Positions 53,879-61,140 of a DNA stretch of 64,000 nucleotides are shown piece by piece. The DNA lies in NCBI GenBank assembly GCA_003283025.1, contig QBYC01000001.1, positions 77,308 to 141,307 on the forward strand. Reading direction: 5' to 3'. Origin of the DNA: Pelagibacteraceae bacterium AG-325-C03 (lineage in GTDB: Bacteria > Pseudomonadota > Alphaproteobacteria > Pelagibacterales > Pelagibacteraceae). The position numbers were made by a program, and so were the translations under genes. Each line of letters starts with the position of its first letter. The stretch's first letter is position 1. A model generated the notes under the pieces. It did not search any database and was not told where the DNA came from. It saw only the letters and a list, made by a program, of their open reading frames with translations.

Positions 53879-54266
53879 ACAGGTCTAATGTATATGACTC
53901 AATCAAGCTATTATTATTTAAATTTTAATAAATTTGATTAAAGTTTTACAAAAAAGAGACAAAACATGGAAAAATTAATTTTCATTTTAACTGGTTGTAT
54001 TTTGCATTAGTGGGCGTCTCCCAGAGTTTCGAAGTAAAATAATGTTTTATGAAGGATAACATTTTTTTAAAAATTAAGGATTTTTATTCGGGTTTATTTT
54101 TTTATACTTTTAAGATTGCAGGTTTTTGCATTCTTTAGTTTGGATTATATACCAAAAAGAGTACTCGACAATTCCCTTGATAAATATAGGTAAATTCGCT
54201 GCATAACCTTTGTATTTTTCTTAGTAATGTATAATTTATCTTAAATTTTAGTAATTAGGATCTTTT
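53879..54266. other. Intergenic region without a recognised gene
   Basis: About 390 AT-rich bases between the amtB terminator and the 3' end of bcp. Frames of 14 codons (53966) and 29 codons (54049-54138) exist on the plus strand but have neither family resemblance nor a ribosome binding site I would trust. The least AT-rich piece is around 54010-54035 (GGGCGTCTCCCAGAG). No structured RNA was recognised. Confidence 0.4.
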
Positions 54267-54734
54267 TCATTTGTAAGAATTTACAAAATCATAAACTTCC
54301 TTTGCATGATTTTTAACTCTTACATTTGACCAAATTTTTTTGATTTTCCCTTTATCAAGAAACACAGTTGATCTGATTGTGCCAAGAAATTTTTTTCCCA
54401 AAAAAGATTTCATTCCCCAAACACCATATCTTTTTTGTATTTTTACTTCTTGATCTGATAAAAGTTCAAATGGAACTTTATACTTCTTTTTAAATTTTTC
54501 ATGGCTTTCGACAGAGTCTTTTGAGATCCCAATCACCTCACATTTAGAAATTTTAAATTTTTTATATAATCTTGAAAAATCTTTAGTTTCTAAAGTGCAC
54601 CCAGGTGTATCATCTTTAGGATAAAAATAAATTATTAATTTTCCTTTAAATTTATTTAAATCAAATTTTGTATTTTTTGTCCCAGAAAGTTTAAATAAAG
54701 GGGCTTTTTTATTCACTTTAATTTTTACTATCAT
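54267..54734 (-). CDS. bcp: Peroxiredoxin, BCP/PrxQ family
   Basis: 155 aa, standard length. Reduces hydrogen peroxide and lipid peroxides with thioredoxin. The peroxidatic Cys is C46 in YPKDDTPGCTLE. The resolving Cys five residues later, present in E. coli BCP, is missing (KDFS there); the only other Cys is C65. It may work as a 1-Cys or atypical 2-Cys enzyme. It overlaps the upstream glycosyltransferase-like gene by 17 bases. Confidence 0.92.
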   Translation of the reverse strand: MIVKIKVNKKAPLFKLSGTKNTKFDLNKFKGKLIIYFYPKDDTPGCTLETKDFSRLYKKFKISKCEVIGISKDSVESHEKFKKKYKVPFELLSDQEVKIQKRYGVWGMKSFLGKKFLGTIRSTVFLDKGKIKKIWSNVRVKNHAKEVYDFVNSYK

Positions 54735-55731
54735 CCCAAAGTTTTTTTAAATTTATGAAAGGCGATAAACCAAATATTGAATTTATATTTGCACAGTGAA
54801 CAGCTAAAGAAGGAATTGGAGATAAGCATGGATAAAAGTTATATATTTCATGTAATGGTTTTTCCCAAGGGTCAATCCACTCGATACCCATCTTTTCTAA
54901 ATTATCATAATTCTCCTCTATTACTCTCTTACTTGTCATGAAAGTTACTAAACTTTCAGAAACTATTCTCCAATGATATTTTTCGCCCAAATAAATTTTT
55001 GTTGATTCATCTTTTGTATATAAATAAGGATAATCAGTCGGGAGTAGAACTAAGTCTTTAGAGAAGATTGTACTTAATTTTTCAAAAGCAAAAAGCATTT
55101 CCGTGATGGTTTCTTCTGAATGCAAATAATCATCTTCAACAAAATAAATAACGTCAGCACTTTCTTTTTTTGCAATCATCAAAGAATTATAAAAATTAGC
55201 CATATTCGAAAATTTTGCTTTAGAATAACCTGACTTAATCTTAGTTTTAAAATCTTCAAGCTTTATTGGCATAAATACACTTTTTATATTGGATTGATTT
55301 AATATTTCTTTAATTTTATCTACATCCTGTTTTACGGAATTAGTGTCTGTAACCATAAGATCAAATTTAATATTTTTAAATTGCAAAGATGCTTTATTAA
55401 TTGATTTTATTAATGACTTTAGAGTTCTAAAAGTATACTCATTTTTCTCTTTATCAAATATTCTTCTTTTATTTTGATCCATTATGAGTTCAGACGTACA
55501 AGTTCTAACTATTATTTTAAGACTATTTATTCTGTTTTTAATGTTAATCTGACCTAAAGGAATAGTAATAGATTTTTTTCCTTGAATACTTAAAGTTTCG
55601 TTTAAATCTTTGTTTAAAGTAGGAGAGTTAAAGTTTGATTGGTCAATAATTTCAAATCCAAGTAATCTACAGAATTTAATAAATATTTTTTTTAAAAAAT
55701 TTGTTTTTTGCTTATTTTTAATTTTTTTCAT
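54718..55731 (-). CDS. Glycosyltransferase-like protein (GT-A-type)
   Basis: 337 aa, no close family recognised. An N-terminal basic stretch (KKIKNKQKTNFLKKIFIKF) is followed by strands alternating with helices: LKIIVRTCTSEL, KFDLMVTDTNS and the acidic VIYFVEDDYLHSEE, which looks like the DxD-type metal/nucleotide-sugar site of GT-A enzymes. Helical C-terminal part with WIDPWEKPLHEIY. It probably transfers a sugar in surface polysaccharide synthesis, but it is alone here, next to bcp. Confidence 0.6.
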   Translation of the reverse strand: MKKIKNKQKTNFLKKIFIKFCRLLGFEIIDQSNFNSPTLNKDLNETLSIQGKKSITIPLGQINIKNRINSLKIIVRTCTSELIMDQNKRRIFDKEKNEYTFRTLKSLIKSINKASLQFKNIKFDLMVTDTNSVKQDVDKIKEILNQSNIKSVFMPIKLEDFKTKIKSGYSKAKFSNMANFYNSLMIAKKESADVIYFVEDDYLHSEETITEMLFAFEKLSTIFSKDLVLLPTDYPYLYTKDESTKIYLGEKYHWRIVSESLVTFMTSKRVIEENYDNLEKMGIEWIDPWEKPLHEIYNFYPCLSPIPSLAVHCANINSIFGLSPFINLKKLWDDSKN

Positions 55732-55769
55732 AGTGGTTAATTTTATATATTAGTTTATATTTTAGATCT

Positions 55770-56168
55770 ATGAACATAAAATCATCTCAAAAGCTTGTAG
55801 AAGAAGCTCTTAAAAGTATTGAAACCTTAGATTCTATACAGGTAAAAAAATTAGTAGAAAATAATGAAATAACTTTGATCGATGTGAGAGATATTCGGGA
55901 AATTTGGAAAGAAGGCACTATCGAAAATTCAAAACATATTCCAAGAGGCATGATAGAATTCTGGCTTGATCCTGAAAGTACTTATTATAAGTCTAAGAGT
56001 ATTAAAAATTTAAAAAAAATGGTTTTATTTTGCGCACTGGGATTGAGATCAGCTTTGGCAACTAAATCTTTAGTAGATATGGGCTTTAAAAATGTAGCTC
56101 ACGTAGAAGGTGGATTTGATGCACTTAAAAAAAGTGGTTTAAAAGTTACTATAAAACAAAAAAAATAA
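55770..56168 (+). CDS. Rhodanese-like sulfurtransferase
   Basis: 132 aa, a single rhodanese domain. The active-site Cys is C88 in VLFCALGLRSALA, in the six-residue loop of small-molecule sulfurtransferases (CALGLRS). Other family marks: TLIDVRDIREIWKEGTI and KHIPRGMI. It starts 38 bases from the divergent glycosyltransferase-like gene and stops one base before the convergent DsbA-like gene. Confidence 0.9.
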   Translation: MNIKSSQKLVEEALKSIETLDSIQVKKLVENNEITLIDVRDIREIWKEGTIENSKHIPRGMIEFWLDPESTYYKSKSIKNLKKMVLFCALGLRSALATKSLVDMGFKNVAHVEGGFDALKKSGLKVTIKQKK

Positions 56169-56169
56169 A

Positions 56170-56757
56170 TTATTTTCTAGCTTCTCTTAAAGCAAATTCA
56201 ATTCTGTCTTGTCCCCAAAAAATTTTATTATTAGCTACAAATGTTGGAGCACCAAATATTCCTTTTTCATAGGCATCATTAGTTTTTCTTCTGAGTGAAT
56301 CTTTGATTAAAGACGATGTAGATCTTAATTCAAAAGTTTTTGGATTAATATTCATATTTTTTAAAACTTTATGAATTATTATTTCATCATTCATATTTAA
56401 TCCATCTTGCCAAATAGTATTAAAAACACTATCAATATAGTAACTTTTTATTTTATCCTCTTCTGCTACTATTACTCCTCGCATTAAATTTAAAGTACGT
56501 ATTGGAAAATAATAATTAAATTTAAATTTAATATTGTTTTTTTTAGCTATAAGCTTACAGTCTCTGATCATATGCTTGGCTTTTGCTGGAATAAAAGCGG
56601 GGGCTTTAATCCCGTGTAAATTATGAAGACCCCCTAACAAAATTGGGTTATATCTTATTTTTATTCCTTCTTTATTTTCAACTTTTTTAATTTCCTTATG
56701 TGCGAGAAACGAGTAAGGACTTACAAAATCAAAATAAAATTCAAAAGGCTTAATCAT
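56170..56757 (-). CDS. 2-hydroxychromene-2-carboxylate isomerase family protein (DsbA-like fold)
   Basis: 195 aa from ATG 56757 (MIKPFEFYFDFVSPYS); the longer frame to 56805 would overlap the upstream gene more. The FDFVSPYSFLAH motif with the catalytic Ser in place of Cys, GGLHNLHGIKAP and the C-terminal GIFGAPTFVANNKIFWGQDR fit HCCA isomerase/kappa GST-like proteins, which act in aromatic degradation or use glutathione. It overlaps the DUF4281 gene by 8 bases. Confidence 0.85.
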   Translation of the reverse strand: MIKPFEFYFDFVSPYSFLAHKEIKKVENKEGIKIRYNPILLGGLHNLHGIKAPAFIPAKAKHMIRDCKLIAKKNNIKFKFNYYFPIRTLNLMRGVIVAEEDKIKSYYIDSVFNTIWQDGLNMNDEIIIHKVLKNMNINPKTFELRSTSSLIKDSLRRKTNDAYEKGIFGAPTFVANNKIFWGQDRIEFALREARK

Positions 56758-57220
56758 TAAAGCTAATTTTTTTAGCAAATAAAATTCTAAAAAACCAATA
56801 AACAACTAATCCAATTGGCCCAGTAAAATAAGTTAAAATCAATGACGGAATAATGATTAATTTAGGTATAAAATATTTTCTACCATCTCTAACAATCCAT
56901 GATCCTGCAAATAAACTAATTGCTAAGAAATGAAGCCAAAAAACTAATAATAATACTTCATTTGCAAACATTGAATAAAGGCCGTCTAATCCGTTGTATA
57001 ATTCAAAACCGTCTAGAATATTTCCTTCTTTGTAAATTAAGTAAGTTAAATAAGTGTAACCTATTGCTAAAAGCAACAGGATGACCACAGACTGGTTAAA
57101 AAAATTTGATAATTGATGATTTGGAATAAAAATTAACAATAGCCAAAAAGGAATTACTCCCCAATTAGCAATTAAATAAATATTTTCATATGTTAAAAAA
57201 GTCAATAAATTATTTATCAT
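56750..57220 (-). CDS. ABA4-like membrane protein (DUF4281)
   Basis: 156 aa, four membrane helices. The stretch LIANWGVIPFWLLLIFIPNH, GLYSMFANEVLLLVFWLHFLAISLFAGSWI and FTGPIGLVVYWFFR match the ABA4/DUF4281 family; plant ABA4 is needed for neoxanthin synthesis from violaxanthin. Bacterial members lack a proven role. SAR11 makes carotene-derived retinal, so a carotenoid role is conceivable but unproven. Divergent from recX by 26 bases. Confidence 0.8.
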   Translation of the reverse strand: MINNLLTFLTYENIYLIANWGVIPFWLLLIFIPNHQLSNFFNQSVVILLLLAIGYTYLTYLIYKEGNILDGFELYNGLDGLYSMFANEVLLLVFWLHFLAISLFAGSWIVRDGRKYFIPKLIIIPSLILTYFTGPIGLVVYWFFRILFAKKISFND

Positions 57221-57246
57221 GAAAAATAATATAGTATATTAGAGAA

Positions 57247-57807
57247 ATGAATCCCACACTTAATAAAAGTGATTTTGAAGATTTAACTACCAATCTTAGA
57301 GATTTAGCATATTCATATTTAGAAAAATATAGTCCTTCTAAACAACAATTAAAAGTTTACTTACTCAAAAAATATTTAACTAAAGTCAAGGGAACTAAAT
57401 CAAAAAAAGAAATAACTTCAATAATAGATAAAATAATTTCCAATCTTGAAAAAAATAAAATTTTAAATGATGAAATGTATTCAGACTCTAAAGCTAGAAT
57501 GTTTTTACGACGAGGTTATTCTTTAAATAAAATAAACCAATCTTTAAAAAATAAAGGAATAGATGGTAAATTTATCAAGCAAAGCATAGATAAAATTAAA
57601 GAGGATGAAATAGAGCCAGATTTTGTTTCAGCTTTAAAATTATGTAAAAGAAGAAGAATAGGACCAACAAGACCAGATGATAATCGAGAATTATTTTATA
57701 AAAAAGATATGGGAATTTTAGCAAGAGGGGGGTTTAGTTTTGAATTATCAAAAAAAATTTTAGAGTTAAAAAAAAATGAATTTAATAAATTAATCAAGAT
57801 TATCTAG
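57247..57807 (+). CDS. recX: RecX regulatory protein
   Basis: 186 aa, three RecX helix-bundle repeats. Marks include AYSYLEKYSPSKQQLKVYLLKK and FLRRGYSLNKINQSLKNKGI, and GILARGGFSFELSKKIL at the end. RecX inhibits RecA filament growth. recA is not adjacent. Its 3' end overlaps by 18 bases the convergent small membrane gene. Confidence 0.85.
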   Translation: MNPTLNKSDFEDLTTNLRDLAYSYLEKYSPSKQQLKVYLLKKYLTKVKGTKSKKEITSIIDKIISNLEKNKILNDEMYSDSKARMFLRRGYSLNKINQSLKNKGIDGKFIKQSIDKIKEDEIEPDFVSALKLCKRRRIGPTRPDDNRELFYKKDMGILARGGFSFELSKKILELKKNEFNKLIKII

Positions 57808-57933
57808 TTTTCTTTTTTTTTCTTCTTCGACCAGATTATCTAATTTCCTCTTAAGTGCGTTTCTAACTAAAATAAAAAATAAAATGCCAAAAAAAGTTAC
57901 TGATAAAACAATTATTGAAATAGTCTTAATCAT
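57790..57933 (-). CDS. Small one-helix membrane protein (47 aa)
   Basis: Frame from ATG 57933 to TAA 57790-57792, 47 aa. One hydrophobic segment (ISIIVLSVTFFGILFFILV, residues about 5-23) is followed by a strongly charged, probably coiled tail with two copies of KLDNL (residues 30-34 and 42-46). The start overlaps the cysQ stop by 8 bases (ATGATTAA), a typical coupled arrangement. No family known to me; a single-span N-out protein with a cytoplasmic tail is the likely form. Confidence 0.6.
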   Translation of the reverse strand: MIKTISIIVLSVTFFGILFFILVRNALKRKLDNLVEEEKKRKLDNLD

Positions 57934-58705
57934 CCAATTTTTCTGCTCTTTTAATCAGTAGACTAGGATTCCTGTAATCTTCCTTTCCATATAAAAATGG
58001 TTTTTCGTCAAGGGTTTTTATAATTGCACCTGCATTTTGTGCTATTGCGTGGCCAGCAGCATAATCCCATTCGTTAGCTCGTTCTTTAGCAGCATATATA
58101 TCATATTCTCCTGTTGCTATAACACAGAATTTATATGAACTTGCCATTTTTACTATGTTAGTAACATTAAACTCTTTTAATTTATTTAAAATTGTATCAG
58201 AAGGTTTTATTACACTTGATAAAGCTACTATTTTTCCTTTTGGTTGTTGTTTTTTACAATTAATCTTTTTAGTATTTCCATTTTCAATCAAATAACTTTC
58301 TCCAGGTGAATAGGTAAAAAAAAGTCTATTTTTCTTTGGAACACCGACAAGACCAAGCACGGGAACAGTGTTTATTACTAAAGCTGCGTTAAGAGTATAT
58401 TCATCTTTTCCAGCAATATATTCTTTAGTTCCATCAATAGGGTCTATAAGCCAAAATATTTTTGCCTTATTCTTTATCCTCAAATTTACAGTTTCTTCTG
58501 AAATTACCGGAAGATTGGGGGTAACCTCTTTAATCTTAGAAGTTATTAACTCATTAACTTTTAGATCTCCATTGCTTACGGGGGATTTGTCTTCTTTAAT
58601 TTGAATCTCTAAACCTTTTTTATAAAGATCAATAGAAACTTTCCCGGCATTAAGAAAAGTATCAATTAAATTTTCACTTAAGGATTTAAGGTCACTGCTT
58701 TTCAT
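57926..58705 (-). CDS. cysQ: 3'(2'),5'-bisphosphate nucleotidase CysQ
   Basis: 259 aa, inositol-phosphatase fold. It hydrolyses PAP to AMP, recycling the by-product of sulfate assimilation and sulfotransfer. Mg-binding residues are in VISEETVNL, the FWLIDPIDGTKEYIAGKDEYTLN block and EWDYAAGHAIAQNAG. It overlaps the DUF3553 gene upstream by 14 bases and the small membrane gene downstream by 8. Confidence 0.93.
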   Translation of the reverse strand: MKSSDLKSLSENLIDTFLNAGKVSIDLYKKGLEIQIKEDKSPVSNGDLKVNELITSKIKEVTPNLPVISEETVNLRIKNKAKIFWLIDPIDGTKEYIAGKDEYTLNAALVINTVPVLGLVGVPKKNRLFFTYSPGESYLIENGNTKKINCKKQQPKGKIVALSSVIKPSDTILNKLKEFNVTNIVKMASSYKFCVIATGEYDIYAAKERANEWDYAAGHAIAQNAGAIIKTLDEKPFLYGKEDYRNPSLLIKRAEKLDD

Positions 58706-58871
58706 CGTTTACTTTTTCTAAATTTATATTTTCTACGTTAATTACTCTTTTACCGTAATTTACAAAGTTTACAGTAACCTTGTTACCAATAATTGATTGA
58801 ACTTGTCCAATACCCCAATCTTTATTAAGAGGATTTGTGACATAATCTCCGGGTTCAAAATCAATAAGCAT
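58692..58871 (-). CDS. DUF3553 protein (59 aa)
   Basis: Frame from ATG 58871 to TGA 58692-58694. FEPGDYVTNPLNKDWGIGQVQ, IIGNKVTVNFVNYGK and RVINVENI match DUF3553, a small beta-rich domain (SH3/CarD-like) that also occurs at the C-terminus of UvrD-like helicases and as a stand-alone protein in alphaproteobacteria. Function unknown. It heads a minus-strand unit with cysQ and the small membrane gene, divergent from mnmA by 39 bases. Confidence 0.88.
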   Translation of the reverse strand: MLIDFEPGDYVTNPLNKDWGIGQVQSIIGNKVTVNFVNYGKRVINVENINLEKVNDEKQ

Positions 58872-58910
58872 GATGGAAAATAACTGTATTTTCGATTATA
58901 CACTTTAATT

Positions 58911-60065
58911 ATGAATTCACTAGGAATTAATAAATCAACAAAAAATACTAAAGTTGTTGTAGCGATGTCTGGAGGAGTAGACTCGTCTGTAGTTGCCGCT
59001 TTAATGAAAAAAGAAGGCTATGAGGTAACAGGCATAACACTTAAATTATATGATGATACAAAACAATCAAAAGAAAACCGTCAATGTTGTGCTGGGCAAG
59101 ATATTTTGGATGCCAAAAGAGTTTCGGAGAAAATTAATATAGACCATAAAATTTTATTTTATCAAAAAAAATTTAAATCTGAAGTAATAGAATCTTTTAT
59201 AGATAGTTATGCTGCAGGTGAAACTCCAATTCCTTGTGTACAATGTAATCAGACAGTAAAATTTAGAGATTTATTCAAATATGCAAAAGATTTAAAAGCG
59301 GATGCACTCGTTACAGGTCATTATGTTTCGAGACTTCAAGTCAATGGTCATGCAAACATGTATAGAGCTAAAGACCAAAAACGAGATCAAAGTTATTTTT
59401 TATTTAGCACAACTCAAGAACAATTAGATTACTTAAGATTTCCTTTGGGTAAAATTGACAAGTCTGAAACAAGATCAATAGCAGAAAAATTAAATTTAAA
59501 TGTGGCTACTAAACCAGACAGTCAAGATATTTGTTTTGTACCTAATGGAGACTACGCTTCAGTAATAAAAAAATTTAGACCAGAGTCTTTTAAACCAGGT
59601 AAAATTCTTGACATTGGAGGAAGACAAATTGGCGATCATGAAGGAATAATTAATTACACGATTGGTCAAAGAAGGGGAATTAGGGTATCAAGCGCAAATC
59701 CTCTATATGTTATCAATATAAATCCAGAAAAAAATATTATTATCGTTGGAGAAAAAGATTGTCTTGAAATAGGAAAAATTACTTTGAGAAATTTAAACAT
59801 TCTAGGATCAAAAAAAGAACTTGATCAAATAATAAATATCAAAGTTAGATCCACAGGGAAAATGTTGAAGGCAAAAGTAAAAATTTTAAAAACATATGCA
59901 GATGTAGAAATTCTTGATAAAGAAACTGGAATTTCACCAGGTCAAGCATGTGTTTTTTATTCAAAAGATAAAATTGGGGATAAGGTTCTTGGCGGAGGGT
60001 GGATACATAAGACTATCAATAAAAACTTATCCACAAACTTAACAGATCTAATAATTACACGCTAA
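58911..60065 (+). CDS. mnmA: tRNA-specific 2-thiouridylase MnmA
   Basis: 384 aa, normal length. Thiolates U34 of Lys, Glu and Gln tRNAs. The PP-loop is [11 protein letters not shown] at residues 17-27; the catalytic cysteines are in [12 protein letters not shown] and [10 protein letters not shown]; the insertion that binds tRNA follows with GQRRGIRV. A protein start at ATG 58911 gives a 16-residue leader before the PP-loop. A DnaA-box-like TTATCCACA happens to lie in its 3' end. Confidence 0.95.
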   Translation: MNSLGINKSTKNTKVVVAMSGGVDSSVVAALMKKEGYEVTGITLKLYDDTKQSKENRQCCAGQDILDAKRVSEKINIDHKILFYQKKFKSEVIESFIDSYAAGETPIPCVQCNQTVKFRDLFKYAKDLKADALVTGHYVSRLQVNGHANMYRAKDQKRDQSYFLFSTTQEQLDYLRFPLGKIDKSETRSIAEKLNLNVATKPDSQDICFVPNGDYASVIKKFRPESFKPGKILDIGGRQIGDHEGIINYTIGQRRGIRVSSANPLYVININPEKNIIIVGEKDCLEIGKITLRNLNILGSKKELDQIINIKVRSTGKMLKAKVKILKTYADVEILDKETGISPGQACVFYSKDKIGDKVLGGGWIHKTINKNLSTNLTDLIITR

Positions 60066-60085
60066 AAGTGATAACTTTTTTTTTT
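60064..60085 (+). terminator. Weak terminator after mnmA
   Basis: A short stem AAAGT-GATA-ACTTT at 60065-60078 region is followed directly by a run of ten Ts. The stem is only 5 bp, so efficiency is doubtful, but it separates mnmA from the RNA candidate that follows. Confidence 0.5.
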
Positions 60086-60099
60086 AAGTGTGATTTAAT

Positions 60100-60278
60100 G
60101 AATTTAATTAAGAGGCAACTCTTAACTGGCCAATTAAGGAAAAGCCGAAAGGTTCAAGCTTAAGGGGCAGAAAGGTGGACCTAGTAGCGCTAGAATAGTT
60201 CATCGGGTACGGCTTGGCGGTAGCGCCTAAACGACGAGCCAAAACTACTAAATTTCTGGGCGAAAGCCTAGAAATTTA
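60100..60278 (+). ncRNA. Candidate structured non-coding RNA, family unknown
   Basis: About 180 bases, clearly richer in G+C than the flanks, with no convincing frame. Hairpins visible: a 7-bp stem closed by a GCAA tetraloop (60108-60125), GCC-GAAA-GGT (60154 region), GGCG-GTAG-CGCC (60218-60228 region), and a 12-bp stem with one G-U pair and a GAAA tetraloop (60250-60277). GGCT and AGCC outside the third stem could form a longer helix. Three GNRA-type loops favour the plus strand. I compared it mentally with tmRNA, RNase P, 6S and SRP RNA and found none of their conserved cores. Confidence 0.6.
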
Positions 60279-60977
60279 CGTGGTTTCCTTCCATAGAAAT
60301 CTAGTTAACAAGTAAAATAATATAACACCAACAAAATAATTCCATTCTAAAGCATGTTTAAAATGTGTATTACCTTTAACCAAAAGTATTGGTAGACTTA
60401 ATATTGCTATTGAAGCTAAAACCGAAACTAAAATTGCTTTTAAAACTAAAATTTTTTTATTAATTAAAGCTGAAATTTTATTTTTTAATTTAAAAAAATG
60501 GTAAACAAGTATTCCTTGAGCTATGATTTCAAAAATAATAAATAATAATAAAATTACCCTTCTCATTAATTTATACAATTGAATATCAAATTTAATACCT
60601 AAAAAAATTGAATGGATAGCCAAAAAAAAAGCAGAAAGAATTCCAAAAGTCTTAAACTTATAATTTATATTAGTAAGTCTGCATCTGTTTACTAGATCAT
60701 TATTATTTGACCAATAAAAATATAGAATTATTGCTGTGATAATCATAGCTGGTTTAAAAATTAAATATTGAGGAAAAGTTCTAGAAGCCCTACTTATTGA
60801 TAAGCTCCCATCTAAATAAGGTATTGAAAAACCAGATCGTCCAATTTGATCAACAGTAAAATATGTATTCTCTAGTAACTCAGGATTTTGAGATATAAAA
60901 AGACAAAAATTTATAGCTATTAATGGAATAAAAAATATCCATAGACTCAATTTTCTTATTTGAGTTATTTCATTCAT
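60276..60977 (-). CDS. Hypothetical six-helix membrane protein
   Basis: 233 aa, not recognised. About six hydrophobic segments, a first extracytoplasmic loop of about 50 residues containing DQIGRSGFSIPYLDGS and SISRASRTFPQYLIF, and basic cytoplasmic loops. The general layout resembles Frag1/DRAM-like proteins, but the match is too weak to assign. The stop codon lies inside the last hairpin of the RNA candidate on the other strand. Confidence 0.7.
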   Translation of the reverse strand: MNEITQIRKLSLWIFFIPLIAINFCLFISQNPELLENTYFTVDQIGRSGFSIPYLDGSLSISRASRTFPQYLIFKPAMIITAIILYFYWSNNNDLVNRCRLTNINYKFKTFGILSAFFLAIHSIFLGIKFDIQLYKLMRRVILLLFIIFEIIAQGILVYHFFKLKNKISALINKKILVLKAILVSVLASIAILSLPILLVKGNTHFKHALEWNYFVGVILFYLLTRFLWKETT

Positions 60978-60991
60978 AAAAATTTTAGTGA

Positions 60992-61075
60992 TTATTTTTT
61001 CTTATTTCTTTTTCTAGCTCGCCTTTTTTTTGAGCCAATTTTTCTTCTTCCCCGGTGTTTTTTTGGGTAACCCAT
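60992..61075 (-). CDS. Very small basic protein (27 aa) with a perfect Shine-Dalgarno site
   Basis: Frame from ATG 61075 to TAA 60992-60994: starts MGYPKKHRGRRKIGSKK and ends RKRNKKK, 19 of 27 residues being Lys, Arg or His. AAGGAGG at 61083-61089 lies 7 bases before the ATG, the best ribosome binding site in the window. The composition resembles tiny ribosome-associated proteins such as the AURKAIP1/COX24 (DUF1713) group or THX. I cannot assign it to either. The strong start signal and clean gap make a real gene likely. Confidence 0.7.
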   Translation of the reverse strand: MGYPKKHRGRRKIGSKKRRARKRNKKK

Positions 61076-61109
61076 ATTTTTGCCTCCTTTTTTATATAAT
61101 AACTAAGTA

Positions 61110-61117
61110 ATTATAAT
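61110..61117. promoter_or_regulatory. Candidate overlapping divergent -10 boxes
   Basis: ATTATAAT contains TATAAT on both strands (plus 61112-61117, minus 61115-61110), 24 bases before the lyase start and 35 bases before the small basic gene. Matching -35 boxes are not evident, so this is a weak call. Confidence 0.3.
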
Positions 61118-61140
61118 ATAAATTTAAGTACACTTATTTT

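Noticed and set aside
53966-54138. Two short plus-strand frames (14 and 29 codons) after amtB
   Set aside because: No recognisable sequence, weak or no start signals, and a strong terminator separates them from amtB.
60100-60278. Assignment of the structured RNA to tmRNA, RNase P, 6S or SRP RNA
   Set aside because: None of the conserved cores (tmRNA tRNA-like ends and tag, RNase P P4 boxes, 6S bubble, SRP GGAAGCAGCC-type loop) was found by eye. A covariance search could still overturn this.
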